Source of the DNA: Planctomonas sp. JC2975
GTDB lineage: Bacteria > Actinomycetota > Actinomycetes > Actinomycetales > Microbacteriaceae
NCBI RefSeq assembly: GCF_012985205.1
Contig: NZ_JABEKS010000001.1
Span: 2,604,001 to 2,668,000, forward strand
Direction: 5' to 3'
Length of the DNA: 64,000 nt
Shown: one piece after another, positions 8,328-17,268 of the stretch
Numbering within the stretch: the first letter of the stretch is position 1
How the letters are laid out: the number at the start of each line of letters is the position of its first letter
Position numbers and translations under genes: made by a program
The notes under the pieces: generated by a model
What the model was told of the DNA's origin: nothing
What the model saw: only the letters and a program-made list of their open reading frames with translations
Databases searched by the model: none

Positions 8328-8384
8328 CTCGGCTCAATCGCTTCGGCGATGCAAGCACGCTTGCGTCGCACTCGGCTCAATCGC
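8328..8384. repeat. Short direct repeat in the ssb-rpsR gap
   Basis: CTCGGCTCAATCGC occurs at 8328-8341 and again at 8371-8384. Between the copies a self-complementary GCAAGCACGCTTGC lies at 8351-8364. Related but not identical sequence appears in the 50-bp repeats near 40.9 kb, suggesting a dispersed intergenic element. Confidence 0.5.
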
Positions 8385-8386
8385 CT

Positions 8387-8881
8387 CTAAAAGGGGGTCT
8401 CGTCGCTGTAGTTGCCCGGCGTGTTCCACACGTCGGAGCTCGAGTCGGACCCGGTGGACGGCGCCCACTGGTCGTCGTTCGACGGCGCACTGCCTACGCG
8501 GCCGCCACCTCCCGACGACTGAGCGCGCGTGACGGACGCGGTGGCGTAACGCAGCGACGGCCCGATCTCATCGATCTCGAGCTCGATCGACGTGCGTCGC
8601 TCGCCTTCCTTCGTCTCGTACGAGCGCTGCTTGAGCCGCCCGGTTGCGATGACCCTGGAACCCTTGGTCAGTGATCCCGCAACGTGCTCGGCGAAATCAC
8701 GCCAGACGCTTGCACGCAGGAACAGAGCCTCGCCATCCTTCCACTCGTTTGCCGCACGGTCGAAGGTGCGCGGAGTGGATGCGATGGTGAAGTTGGCAAC
8801 GGCCAGCCCGTTCTGCGTGTAACGCAGCTCCGGGTCGGCGGTGAGGTTGCCCACCACGGTGATGATGGTCTCGCCTGCCAT
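8387..8881 (-). CDS. ssb: Single-stranded DNA-binding protein
   Basis: 164 residues. The OB fold (about 1-110) starts [20 protein letters not shown] and holds the [24 protein letters not shown] segment typical of SSB. A Gly/Ser/Asp-rich flexible linker leads to the acidic tip ending DETPF, the partner-recruiting tail. I chose the ATG at 8881, five bp after the rpsF stop, over a longer in-frame Pro/Arg-rich extension. It binds single-stranded DNA at the fork. Confidence 0.96.
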   Translation of the reverse strand: MAGETIITVVGNLTADPELRYTQNGLAVANFTIASTPRTFDRAANEWKDGEALFLRASVWRDFAEHVAGSLTKGSRVIATGRLKQRSYETKEGERRTSIELEIDEIGPSLRYATASVTRAQSSGGGGRVGSAPSNDDQWAPSTGSDSSSDVWNTPGNYSDETPF

Positions 8882-8885
8882 CGGA

Positions 8886-9248
8886 CTAGGCGCCTGCCTT
8901 GTCGGCCTTGCGGGCCGCCTTCTCGTCGGCACGCTTCGCAGCGGCGGCGACCTGGGCGATGGCTTCCTCGGCACGCAGCACCTTGGTGCGCATGACGGCC
9001 TCGGAAAGGTTCAGCTGGCGGTCGAGCTCCTGCGTGGACGCGGACTCAGCAGTGAAGTCGACGACGGCGTAGATGCCCTCTGACTTCTTGTTGATTTCGT
9101 AAGCCAGGCGGCGCTTGCCCCAGATGTCGACCTTGTCGATGGTTCCACCATCCGTGCGGATGACGTTGAGGAACTTGTCAAGGCTGGGAGCAACGGTGCG
9201 CTCATCGATCTCCGGATCGAGGATGACCATCAACTCGTACTGATGCAT
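8886..9248 (-). CDS. rpsF: 30S ribosomal protein S6
   Basis: 120 residues, starting [15 protein letters not shown] and holding [23 protein letters not shown] around 45-65, the S6 pattern; the C terminus is an Ala/Lys-rich tail. A strong GGAGGTGGG Shine-Dalgarno lies at 9256-9264 (read on the minus strand). It is first in the rpsF-ssb-rpsR-rplI operon and its product binds S18 on the small-subunit platform. Confidence 0.97.
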   Translation of the reverse strand: MHQYELMVILDPEIDERTVAPSLDKFLNVIRTDGGTIDKVDIWGKRRLAYEINKKSEGIYAVVDFTAESASTQELDRQLNLSEAVMRTKVLRAEEAIAQVAAAAKRADEKAARKADKAGA

Positions 9249-9278
9249 GACTAACCCACCTCCTCTGGACTAGAACGG

Positions 9279-9378
9279 CTGCAGTATTTCTGCAGCAGGA
9301 GGGTTGTGCATCGTGTCCACCCCGCACGAGCGGGTGCCCGGAGGGCAGACAACCTGTAAATAGTACCGGAATAGGTAC
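9279..9378 (-). promoter_or_regulatory. Probable promoter and structured leader of rpsF
   Basis: On the minus strand TACTAT (9365-9360) could be a -10 element, giving a leader of about 100 nt. The leader contains a GC hairpin around 9321-9334 and CTGCAG-TATTT-CTGCAG (9279-9295) before the Shine-Dalgarno. S6 operons are often autoregulated by S6:S18 binding to a leader hairpin; that this leader does so is only a possibility. Confidence 0.4.
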
Positions 9379-9527
9379 GGACCAGCCAATTCGCCGCTGC
9401 CACCGCGTTTGTTCGGTGCCTAGAGGTTTCACGTCAACCGACCGCCGCGACGGCGGTCGGCGTCACGGCGAAGGCCAGAAATGGCGTTCGCTCCTAGCTC
9501 CAGCGCGCCGCTCCGTAGGCTGGCCCC

Positions 9528-10742
9528 ATGCCCCACACGTCTCTGAGCATCGCTGTCGTCGCGCTGCACACATCGCCCTTCGCCGCGCCAGGGTCCGGCG
9601 ACGTCGGCGGCATGAACGTGCTGGTGCGGGCGACGGCCGAGCGGATGGCATCCGAGGGGCATCACGTCGAGGTGATCACGCGACGCTTCACGCCGGACCT
9701 TCCCGCCGTCAGCACGCGGCCGTCCGGAGTGGTGCTGCGTCTCATCGACGCCGGACCCGCCACTCTGCGACCGAAGGGCGAGCAGGAGGCGTTCGTCGCG
9801 GCGTTCCGTCGGGGGCTGGATGACGTCGGCGACATCGACATCGTGCACTCGCACCACTGGCTCGCCGGCATGGCAGGGCTTCCGTTCGCTCGCGACCGTC
9901 GCGTGCCCCACGTGCAGAGTTTCCACAGCATCGCGGCGCATCCGTCGACCGCGTTGAGCGAGGGGGAGCGGCCGGAGTCGGCCGGGCGACTCTCCGGTGA
10001 GGAATGGCTGGCCACAGAGTCCGACGCCATCGTCGCCGTCAGTCATGCCGAGGAGCACACGATCGCCGCGAGGCTCGGCGCCGATCCGGAGCGGGTCCAC
10101 GTCGTGCTTCCCGGGGTGGATGCCACTCTCTTCCACCGCGCGCCCCGCACGGTCGATCCGCGTCCCTACGTCGTCACCGCCGCTCGCATCGAGCCGCTGA
10201 AGGGCCTCGACCTCGCCATCAGCACGATCGCGGCCATCCCGACCGAACGGCGGCCGGATCTCGTCATCGCCGGCGGCCCGACGGATGGCTATGAATCCCA
10301 TGTCGACGAGCTGCACGCTCTTGCGGCCGATCTGGGCGTGACGGATCGCGTGCGCTTCGTCGGCCCGCTCTCTCGCGAGGATCTCGCTGAACTGTTCGCG
10401 CACGCATCCGCCGTGCTCGTGCCGTCGCACTCCGAGACGTACGGGCTCGTCGCGCTCGAGGCGGAGGCGAGCGGTGTTCCCGTGCTGGCGTCGGCATCCG
10501 GCGGTCTGCTCGAGGCCGTGAGCCAACGCGCGGCTGCGCTGCTGCCGACGAGGGACCCGCTGGAGTGGGCGCGACGGCTGACGGAGCTGCTCGACGATGA
10601 CATCCTGTGGAACTCGCTGTCGGCGGCCGGCCTCCGCTTCGCCCACGAGCGCACCTGGGACCGCACCGTGCACGAGACGATCGGGGTCTACCGTGATCTG
10701 CTGGGCCGCGCCGCTCACGAGTCGTGGCGGAACTGCGCGTGA
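9528..10742 (+). CDS. mshA: GT4-family glycosyltransferase, MshA-like (mycothiol pathway)
   Basis: 404 residues, two Rossmann-like domains of the GT-B fold. The acceptor-side loop PGSGDVGGMNV (21-31) is the MshA/GT4 signature; SHHW is at 108-111. The UDP-sugar domain has TAARIEPLKGLD (217-228) and the E-x7-E motif with Glu303 and Glu311. MshA transfers GlcNAc from UDP-GlcNAc to inositol-3-phosphate, the first step of mycothiol synthesis. The next gene is an MshB-like deacetylase with overlapping stop and start, which supports the pathway call; a different sugar acceptor is not excluded. Confidence 0.75.
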   Translation: MPHTSLSIAVVALHTSPFAAPGSGDVGGMNVLVRATAERMASEGHHVEVITRRFTPDLPAVSTRPSGVVLRLIDAGPATLRPKGEQEAFVAAFRRGLDDVGDIDIVHSHHWLAGMAGLPFARDRRVPHVQSFHSIAAHPSTALSEGERPESAGRLSGEEWLATESDAIVAVSHAEEHTIAARLGADPERVHVVLPGVDATLFHRAPRTVDPRPYVVTAARIEPLKGLDLAISTIAAIPTERRPDLVIAGGPTDGYESHVDELHALAADLGVTDRVRFVGPLSREDLAELFAHASAVLVPSHSETYGLVALEAEASGVPVLASASGGLLEAVSQRAAALLPTRDPLEWARRLTELLDDDILWNSLSAAGLRFAHERTWDRTVHETIGVYRDLLGRAAHESWRNCA

Positions 10743-11476
10743 ATCCGTTCGCGGGCGTGCGGTCTGTGCTCTTCGTGCACGCCCATCCCGACGACGAGAC
10801 GCTGTCGTCGGGCGGCCTGATCCTGTGGCTCGTCGAGCGTGGCATCCGGGTCGCGCTGCTCACCGCGACGCGCGGCGAACGCGGAGGGGTCGTGCCCGAG
10901 TTGCAGGCCGAGATCGGCGACGATCCCGACGTTCTTACGCGCATCCGACTGGGCGAACTGGAGCGCGCCGTGCGGTCGTTGGGCATCGCCGATGCCTTCT
11001 TCTTGGGCGACCCTCCTGCACGCGCCGACCACCGGCCACCGAGGCGGTACAGCGACTCCGGGATGCGCTGGGTCACCCCAACGCTCGCGGGTCCCGTCGA
11101 CGACGCCCCGGCCGCGGCCCTCACCCTGGCGCCCGAGTCCGAGATCGTTGCGGACATCGCTGCGCTCATCCGCCACCTGACTCCGGACCTCGTCGTCAGC
11201 TACGACGACCAGGGCGGATACGGACATCCGGACCACCGAGCCATTCGCGCGGCCGCACTCGCGGCCAGCAAACAGGAGGGCGTGCCGTTCGCCGAGCTCA
11301 GTGCACCCGATGCGACTGACGCCTACGTCGTCGACGCCGATGACCGTCTGGACGCGATCGCTGATGCCCTCCGCGCCCACGCCACGCAGGTCACGGTCGA
11401 CGGCACCCACGTTGTGCACTCCGGCGGCCAGCGCGAGCCGATCGTCACGTCGTTCGGCGTCCGCCTCGTCGGGTAA
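10739..11476 (+). CDS. mshB: PIG-L/LmbE-family zinc deacetylase, MshB-like
   Basis: 245 residues from the GTG at 10739, whose GTGA overlaps the upstream stop; an in-frame GTG at 10724 is the alternative. The zinc and catalytic motif AHPDDE is at 15-20 and the second zinc-ligand motif GHPDH at 162-166, both intact. MshB removes the acetyl group of GlcNAc-inositol in mycothiol synthesis; Mca hydrolyses mycothiol S-conjugates and is a close relative. Tight coupling to the MshA-like gene favours MshB. It converges on the CCA enzyme gene with only four bases between. Confidence 0.75.
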   Translation: MNPFAGVRSVLFVHAHPDDETLSSGGLILWLVERGIRVALLTATRGERGGVVPELQAEIGDDPDVLTRIRLGELERAVRSLGIADAFFLGDPPARADHRPPRRYSDSGMRWVTPTLAGPVDDAPAAALTLAPESEIVADIAALIRHLTPDLVVSYDDQGGYGHPDHRAIRAAALAASKQEGVPFAELSAPDATDAYVVDADDRLDAIADALRAHATQVTVDGTHVVHSGGQREPIVTSFGVRLVG

Positions 11477-11480
11477 CCGA

Positions 11481-12914
11481 CTATGCCGGTGACTGCCCGG
11501 CCCACCACTCGCGGAGCCGGCGTTCCACCTCGTCGTGCGGCAGCGGACCCTCGTCCAGCCGCAGGTCGAGCAGGAACTTCATGGCCTTGCCGACCTCGGG
11601 TCCCGGCTTCAGTCCGAGTATCTGCATGACCGCTGTGCCGTCGAGGTCCGGACGCACGGCATCCAGCTCCTCCTGCTCCTTGAGCTCGGCGATGCGCGTC
11701 TCGAGATCGTCGTAGGCGAAGCCAAGACGATCGGCCTTGCGGCGGTTGCGGGTGGTGACGTCGGCGCGGGTCAGCTCGTGCAGGCGCTCGAGCTGGTCGC
11801 CGGCATCCCGCACGTAGCGGCGAACAGCGGAATCGGTCCAGGCGCCGTCGGCGTAGCCGAAGAAGCGCAGGTGCAGCTCGATGAGGCGGGCGACGGCGTC
11901 CACGGTGTCGTTGTCGAAGCGGAGGGCGCGCAGCCGCTTGCGGGCCAGCTTGGCGCCGACGACATCGTGGTGGTGGAAACTCACCACACCGGCGGCCTCG
12001 AGTCGCCGTGTTGCCGGCTTGCCGATGTCGTGCAGCAGGGCGGCGAGGCGCAGCACCACGTCGGGCGCCTCACCCGGATGCCGCTCCCGCTCGTACCCGA
12101 TCGCCTGGTCGAGCACGGTGAGCGTGTGCCGGTAGACGTCCTTGTGGTGGTGGTGCTCATCGATCTCCAGGCGCAGCGCAGGCAGCTCGGGCAGAACCCG
12201 CTCGGCCAGCCCGGTCTCGACGAGCAACTCGAGCCCGGGCCGCGGGTCGTCGCTGGCGAGCAGCTTCACGAGCTCGTCGCGGATCCGCTCGGCACTGATG
12301 ATCTCGATGCGGTCCGCCATGGCCGTCATCGCTGCGACGGTGTCGTCACTGACGGCGAATCCGAGCTGGGATGCGAAGCGCGCCGCCCGCAGCATGCGCA
12401 GCGGATCGTCACCGAAGGAGATCTCGGGCGTGATCGGCGTGCGGAGCATATGCGCGACGAGATCGTCGACGCCGTCGGACGGATCGACGAGCACGACCTC
12501 CGGCACACGAAGCGCGAGTGCGTTCACTGTGAAGTCGCGACGGATCAGATCGCCATCGAGGCTGTCCCCGAACTCCACTTCCGGCTTCCGCGTCGACCCG
12601 TCGTAGCTGTCCGCCCGATAGGTCGTGATCTCCACGGTGTCGTCGCCGATTCGGGCCCCGATCGTGCCGAACTGGCGGCCGATGTCCCACCAGGCATCCG
12701 CCAACGGCTTCACGATCTCGATCGTGCGCTCCGGGCGTGCATCCGTCGTGAAGTCGAGGTCGTGCACGTCACGGCCGAGCAGGGCGTCGCGCACCGGTCC
12801 GCCGACGAGGGCCAGCTCATGGCCCGCCTCGGCGAACGCCGTGGCGAGGCGCGAGACGGTACGGGACTCCGCTGTTTCGCGCAGGCGCGCGAGGGACTCG
12901 GCGACGCTCTGCAT
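11481..12914 (-). CDS. cca: CCA tRNA nucleotidyltransferase
   Basis: 477 residues. The class II nucleotidyltransferase head has GGPVRD (38-43) and DLDFTT (52-57) with the metal-binding Asp pair, and RRDFTVNALA (125-134). An HD domain follows, with LLHDIGK (293-299) and a preceding HHHHKD stretch. It adds or repairs the CCA end of tRNAs. The order cca, then divergent DUF6049-murJ-trxB, matches the pcnA region of other actinobacteria. Confidence 0.93.
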   Translation of the reverse strand: MQSVAESLARLRETAESRTVSRLATAFAEAGHELALVGGPVRDALLGRDVHDLDFTTDARPERTIEIVKPLADAWWDIGRQFGTIGARIGDDTVEITTYRADSYDGSTRKPEVEFGDSLDGDLIRRDFTVNALALRVPEVVLVDPSDGVDDLVAHMLRTPITPEISFGDDPLRMLRAARFASQLGFAVSDDTVAAMTAMADRIEIISAERIRDELVKLLASDDPRPGLELLVETGLAERVLPELPALRLEIDEHHHHKDVYRHTLTVLDQAIGYERERHPGEAPDVVLRLAALLHDIGKPATRRLEAAGVVSFHHHDVVGAKLARKRLRALRFDNDTVDAVARLIELHLRFFGYADGAWTDSAVRRYVRDAGDQLERLHELTRADVTTRNRRKADRLGFAYDDLETRIAELKEQEELDAVRPDLDGTAVMQILGLKPGPEVGKAMKFLLDLRLDEGPLPHDEVERRLREWWAGQSPA

Positions 12915-13075
12915 AGTGGTCGCCAGTCTACCGGCGGCCGGAAGCGCATCCGGCGGCCCATCACCGGTAGGGCCGATACCGGAGAAACCGATGCTCGCTG
13001 CAAGGTAGGTAACAGATGCTTGTGAGCCCGCGGCATCCGCCGCTCCTTCCCCGGATTCGGTCGCCTTCGTCCCCG

Positions 13076-13127
13076 TACAATTGCCGTCATGCTCCCCGTC
13101 GAACCCTGCGCTGCCGCATGCGGCTGA
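13076..13127 (+). promoter_or_regulatory. Promoter and leaderless 12-codon uORF before the DUF6049 gene
   Basis: TACAAT (13076-13081) is a good -10 element. Seven bases on, an ATG at 13089 starts a uORF reading MLPVEPCAAACG, stop TGA at 13125-13127. The transcript would begin at or next to this ATG. The uORF overlaps the downstream start (13118) by 10 bases, so the two are probably translationally coupled. Two Cys codons fall near its end; Cys-rich leaderless uORFs are known attenuators in mycobacteria, but the role here is inferred. Confidence 0.45.
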
Positions 13128-15496
13128 GTCGCAGACCCCGGGGATTCCGCCGGAGCGCGCTGTGGATGGCGTGCGCGGCCGTCGTGCTGACGGCGCTCGC
13201 GCCGACGGCCGCTCAGCCGGCCCATGCTGCGACCGCGCTGAACTCCGACGCCGGTGCCGCCGCGGTCTCCTTGTACGCCGGCAACGCCGGCACGGAATCG
13301 TCCGGCGAGTCCGTGACCGTCACCGTCAGCATCGGCAACTCGTCGTCGAATGTGGTCGGACCGGGCACCGCGACGATCTCCCTGACCGAGAAGCCGCTGG
13401 CCACGAGGGACTCGCTGAACGCCTGGCTCAAGCCGGACGGCGACCACGCCTCGACCAGGGTCATCGCGACGACACCGACTCAGGGGGTTACGGCCGGCAC
13501 CAACCAACGCGTCGCCACGGTCACGATCCCGGCCGCTGCCGTCGGGTTGAGCGGACCCACGGCCGTCTACGGACTGCAGGCGACGGTGACGTCCTCGGGC
13601 GGAACCGTCGGCACCGGTTACTCCACCCTCGCCTACGTCGGAGACGGCGTGCAGCAATCGGTCGGACTCGCCATCGCGATGCCCATCACGGTGCCGCCCA
13701 CCTCATCCGGCCTCATCGCTGCTGACGATCTGGCGACCTATACGGCGCCCGACGGCCTGCTCACCCGTCAGCTCGAGGTCGCGAGGGATCATCCCTCGAT
13801 CGCCATCGCGATCGACCCGATGATCATCGCGTCCATCCGGGTGTACGGCAGTTCCGCGCCGGCCAGCGCGCAGAACTGGCTCAACGAGCTCGACAACACG
13901 CTGAGCAACGACTCGTTCCCGCTGCAATACGGCGATGCGGATGTCGCCAGCCAGCTCCAATCCGGCATCACCTCGCTGCTCAGCCCGACGTCGTTCGGCT
14001 ATGCCATGGATCCGAGGAACTTCCCCGCGCCGCTCGAGGTGGGCGAGACGCCGCAACCCACTCCGACGACCGGCACGAACCCGTTCGTGACCCCCACGCC
14101 GACAGCCACGCAGCCGACGTCGAACGTGCCGACGACCGCGCAACTCCTGTCCTGGCCGTACACGTACAGCGGAATCGCATGGCCGGCGGACGCCAGCCTG
14201 CGCACCAGCGACGTCGAGGCGCTGGCGAAGAGCGGATACCAGTCGACGATCATCTCGGGATCCAACACCAACCAGACGTCGCTCTCTACCACGCCGAACG
14301 CACCGCTGCCGGTCAAGGGCGGCACTGCACTCGTCACCGACCAGGGCGTGAGCACTGCGTTGCGGGCCGTGGTCTCGGCCGCCACCACGGACGAGCAGAA
14401 CGCAGCCCTCGCGTCCGTGTCCGCGCAGCTGGCCGAGATCGGCGAGCACAACAGCGGCGGCGTCATCCTGGCCGGACTCGATCGGGACTGGCCGACGAAC
14501 GCCGCCGACACGACTCGCGCTCTGTCGTCCGTCTTCTCGCTGCCCTGGGTGACCACCTCATCGCTGCATGACGCGCTCGCGGCTCCGGCGAGCGACGGAC
14601 TCGAGCTCACGGATGTCACGCAAGACGGCACCCGCACCGCCGGCGTGCAGACTCTCAGCAGCGCCGCCGGCCGCCTGGATGCCTTCTCCACCGTGCTCAC
14701 GGATCCCACGGTGCTCACCGGCCGCACTCGCAACCAGCTCCTGTCGCTGCTCGGCGTCGGATGGCGCCAGCCGGACAACAACTGGGGTGCGGCCGTCGCG
14801 GAGTTCCAGAAACAGGCGAGTGACACCGTCGCATCCGTCCAGATCGAGCCGACGGGCAAGATCACGGTGGCGAGCGCGCAGAGCCTGATCCCCGTCACGG
14901 TCACGAACAAGTTCAGCCTGCCGGTGAACATCGTGCTCACGGCAACGCCGTCGAACGGGCGCCTCGACGTCGAATCCGACACGGCCAAGACGATTCCCGC
15001 TGCCACCAGCAGCACCGTCGCGGGCAGCGCGAAAGTCCTGGTGCCGGTCAAGGCGCGACTCGGGAACGGCAGCGTCAAGCTCGGCCTGCAGCTCTACAGT
15101 CCGACCGGGCTGCCGATCGGGTCGCCGCAGACGTCATCCATCGAGGTCCATGCCGACTGGGAGGGCCTCGGTGCGCTGATCCTCGGCATCGCCGTCGTGC
15201 TGTTCTTCGGTTTCGGACTGACCCGCAGCATCGTGCGCCGGGTGAGGTCGCGCGGCAAGCCGGCCGATGCCGGCGACAGCGAACCGCTCTCCGACGGAAC
15301 CACGGCGACGGATGACCCCGCCCACGATCCGGAAGGAACCCCCGACGCAGATGCAGTCACCGCAGAACCTTCCTCCGACGGATCCGCGGGCGACTCGCCC
15401 GGAAGCAGCGCAGCCGGAAGCCAGGACGCTGCGCCACAGGACGCCGGATCCGGAGAATCCGCCGTCGGCACCGGAGACGGAACGCCGCGTGGCTAG
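13118..15496 (+). CDS. DUF6049-like secreted, membrane-anchored protein upstream of murJ
   Basis: 792 residues from the ATG at 13118. An Arg-rich start and hydrophobic core end in AQPAHAA, a likely signal peptidase site near residue 37. The long extracytoplasmic part is Thr/Ser/Ala-rich and alternates beta-like repeats. Near the C terminus a single membrane helix (LGALILGIAVVLFFGFGL) is followed by RRVRSR and a Ser/Asp/Glu-rich cytoplasmic tail. This is the position of Rv3909 in Mycobacterium tuberculosis, between pcnA and mviN. The function is not known; a link to peptidoglycan export is suggested only by position. Confidence 0.8.
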   Translation: MRLSRRPRGFRRSALWMACAAVVLTALAPTAAQPAHAATALNSDAGAAAVSLYAGNAGTESSGESVTVTVSIGNSSSNVVGPGTATISLTEKPLATRDSLNAWLKPDGDHASTRVIATTPTQGVTAGTNQRVATVTIPAAAVGLSGPTAVYGLQATVTSSGGTVGTGYSTLAYVGDGVQQSVGLAIAMPITVPPTSSGLIAADDLATYTAPDGLLTRQLEVARDHPSIAIAIDPMIIASIRVYGSSAPASAQNWLNELDNTLSNDSFPLQYGDADVASQLQSGITSLLSPTSFGYAMDPRNFPAPLEVGETPQPTPTTGTNPFVTPTPTATQPTSNVPTTAQLLSWPYTYSGIAWPADASLRTSDVEALAKSGYQSTIISGSNTNQTSLSTTPNAPLPVKGGTALVTDQGVSTALRAVVSAATTDEQNAALASVSAQLAEIGEHNSGGVILAGLDRDWPTNAADTTRALSSVFSLPWVTTSSLHDALAAPASDGLELTDVTQDGTRTAGVQTLSSAAGRLDAFSTVLTDPTVLTGRTRNQLLSLLGVGWRQPDNNWGAAVAEFQKQASDTVASVQIEPTGKITVASAQSLIPVTVTNKFSLPVNIVLTATPSNGRLDVESDTAKTIPAATSSTVAGSAKVLVPVKARLGNGSVKLGLQLYSPTGLPIGSPQTSSIEVHADWEGLGALILGIAVVLFFGFGLTRSIVRRVRSRGKPADAGDSEPLSDGTTATDDPAHDPEGTPDADAVTAEPSSDGSAGDSPGSSAAGSQDAAPQDAGSGESAVGTGDGTPRG

Positions 15497-17102
15497 CGTC
15501 GGCCGCGCGAGCGCGATGCTCGCCTCGGGGACGATGGTGTCCCGCGTACTCGGGTTCGTGCGCTCCTGGGTGCTGATCCAGGCGATCGGCGTCATCGCCG
15601 TGGGTGCGAATGCTTACGGCACCGCCACCCAAGTGCCGAACAGCATCTACGCGATCATCGCGCAGGGCCTCCTGTCCGCCATCCTTGTGCCGCAGATCGT
15701 GCGTGCATCGGTGCATGCGGATGGCGGCAAGGCCTACATCAACAAGCTGGTGACGCTCGGGATACTCATCTTCGCCGGAGTCGCGATCGTCGCCACTCTG
15801 ATGGCGCCATGGCTTGCGCAGCTGTTCGGCGCCCGCGGAGACTTCGCGGGCCTGGTCACGGCCTTCGCCTACTGGTCACTGCCGCAGATCTTCTTCCTCG
15901 GTCTCTACACGCTTCTCGGTGAGGTGCTGAACGCACGCAAATCGTTCGGTCCGTTCACCTGGGCGCCGGTCTTCAACAACGTCGTGAGCATCGCAATGCT
16001 GCTCGTGTTCATCCTCGTCTTCGGCACCCAGGCGCAGCACCCGCGGCCGCACGCCACGGCTTGGACGCCAGGCATGATCGCGCTGCTCGGCGGTGGCGCC
16101 ACGCTTGGCATTGCGGTGCAAGCGCTCGTGCTGTTCTTCTTCTGGCGGAAGGTCGGACTGAAGTTCCGCTTCGACTTCAAGTGGCGCGGAGTCGACCTTG
16201 GCACCGCCGGCAAGGCCGCGGGCTGGACGTTCGCCATGCTGCTGCTCACCCAGCTGGCGGCTGTCATCGAAACGAACGTCGCCAACACCGTCGGTGACAG
16301 CAACCACTTCGCGTCCGTCGCAGCGATGACGCAGTCCTGGCTCATTTTCATGCTGCCGCACTCGATCATCGCGGTGTCCATCGTCACCGCCTTCTACACA
16401 CGGATGGCTGAGCACGCTCGCGAGGGCGACATCACCTCGTTCCGTACCGACTTCTCAACGGCAACACGTTCGATTTCGGCTCTGATCAGCTTTTTCTCGG
16501 TCGCGATCATCGTTGCCGCGTATCCGATCGCACGCGTCTTCACTGAGGATTACAGCCAAATGGGCAACGTGCTGATTGGATACGCGGCCGGTCTCGTGCC
16601 GTTCTGCATCCTTTTCGTCATCCAGCGAGCCTTCTACTCCCTTGGCGACACCCGTACGCCGTTCCTCTTCACACTCGCCCAGGTCGTCGTCGTCATCGCC
16701 GGCGTGCTGCTCTGCCTGTTGGCCGATCCGCAGTATCGCGCGATGTCCATCGCCTTCGCGGTCTCCGCCGCAGGAACCGTGCAGGCGATCATCGCCGCCT
16801 TCCTATTGCGTAGGCGCGTGCGTGGCTTCGATGGGCGCCGAATCTTCCGGGGTCTGTGGCGATTCCTTCTTTCGGCACTCGTCGCTGGCGGGGCAGGCTT
16901 CCTCGTGCTCTTCCTCCTGGGCGGATACACGAGCGGGTTCGCTGTCCACGGCATCATCACCTCTGTGCTCTCGATCGCCGCCGTGGGCGTGGTCATGCTC
17001 GCCGTCTACGCAGGAATGCTGCGGCTGCTCCGAACCCAGGAGTTCGGTGCCGCCTGGGCCATGGTCCAGGGCCGCCTTCCGCGACGTTCTGGGCGTTCGT
17101 GA
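15351..17102 (+). CDS. murJ: Lipid II flippase MurJ (MviN)
   Basis: A multi-span membrane protein of the MOP/MATE superfamily, with about 14 hydrophobic segments beginning MVSRVLGFVRSW. It moves lipid II across the membrane for peptidoglycan synthesis. The start is uncertain. ATG at 15351, with GGAAGGAAC just upstream, gives 583 residues and overlaps the previous gene by 146 bp. GTG at 15489, which overlaps that stop by eight bases, gives 537 residues and begins at ASVGRASAML. The 45-residue Pro/Arg-rich extension looks unstructured. No pseudokinase domain is fused, unlike mycobacterial MviN. Confidence 0.92.
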   Translation: MQSPQNLPPTDPRATRPEAAQPEARTLRHRTPDPENPPSAPETERRVASVGRASAMLASGTMVSRVLGFVRSWVLIQAIGVIAVGANAYGTATQVPNSIYAIIAQGLLSAILVPQIVRASVHADGGKAYINKLVTLGILIFAGVAIVATLMAPWLAQLFGARGDFAGLVTAFAYWSLPQIFFLGLYTLLGEVLNARKSFGPFTWAPVFNNVVSIAMLLVFILVFGTQAQHPRPHATAWTPGMIALLGGGATLGIAVQALVLFFFWRKVGLKFRFDFKWRGVDLGTAGKAAGWTFAMLLLTQLAAVIETNVANTVGDSNHFASVAAMTQSWLIFMLPHSIIAVSIVTAFYTRMAEHAREGDITSFRTDFSTATRSISALISFFSVAIIVAAYPIARVFTEDYSQMGNVLIGYAAGLVPFCILFVIQRAFYSLGDTRTPFLFTLAQVVVVIAGVLLCLLADPQYRAMSIAFAVSAAGTVQAIIAAFLLRRRVRGFDGRRIFRGLWRFLLSALVAGGAGFLVLFLLGGYTSGFAVHGIITSVLSIAAVGVVMLAVYAGMLRLLRTQEFGAAWAMVQGRLPRRSGRS

Positions 17103-17142
17103 GCGGAGCACCTTCTGGGCGCGGGGGTGCCTCAGGGGGCGC

Positions 17143-17168
17143 GGAATAGCATCCGCCTACACTGTGTT
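17143..17168 (+). promoter_or_regulatory. SigR/SigH-type thiol-stress promoter of trxB
   Basis: GGAAT (17143-17147), exactly 18 bases, then GTT (17166-17168) matches the consensus of the actinobacterial SigR/SigH extracytoplasmic sigma factors, which control thioredoxin genes. It lies 100 bp before the trxB GTG. The sigma factor itself is not in the window. Confidence 0.7.
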
Positions 17169-17268
17169 TCACACGTAGCAAGCGCTGGACCAGTGAGTCT
17201 GACGCTGGCACGCAGAGGGTGAACCGTCTCAGGCGGTTGCTCCCGGCGCAGTACAACGAGGAGAGCAC

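Noticed and set aside
17166-17176. GTTTCACACGT resembling a parS half-site near trxB
   Set aside because: No palindrome; only the left half matches, and it coincides with the SigR-type promoter.
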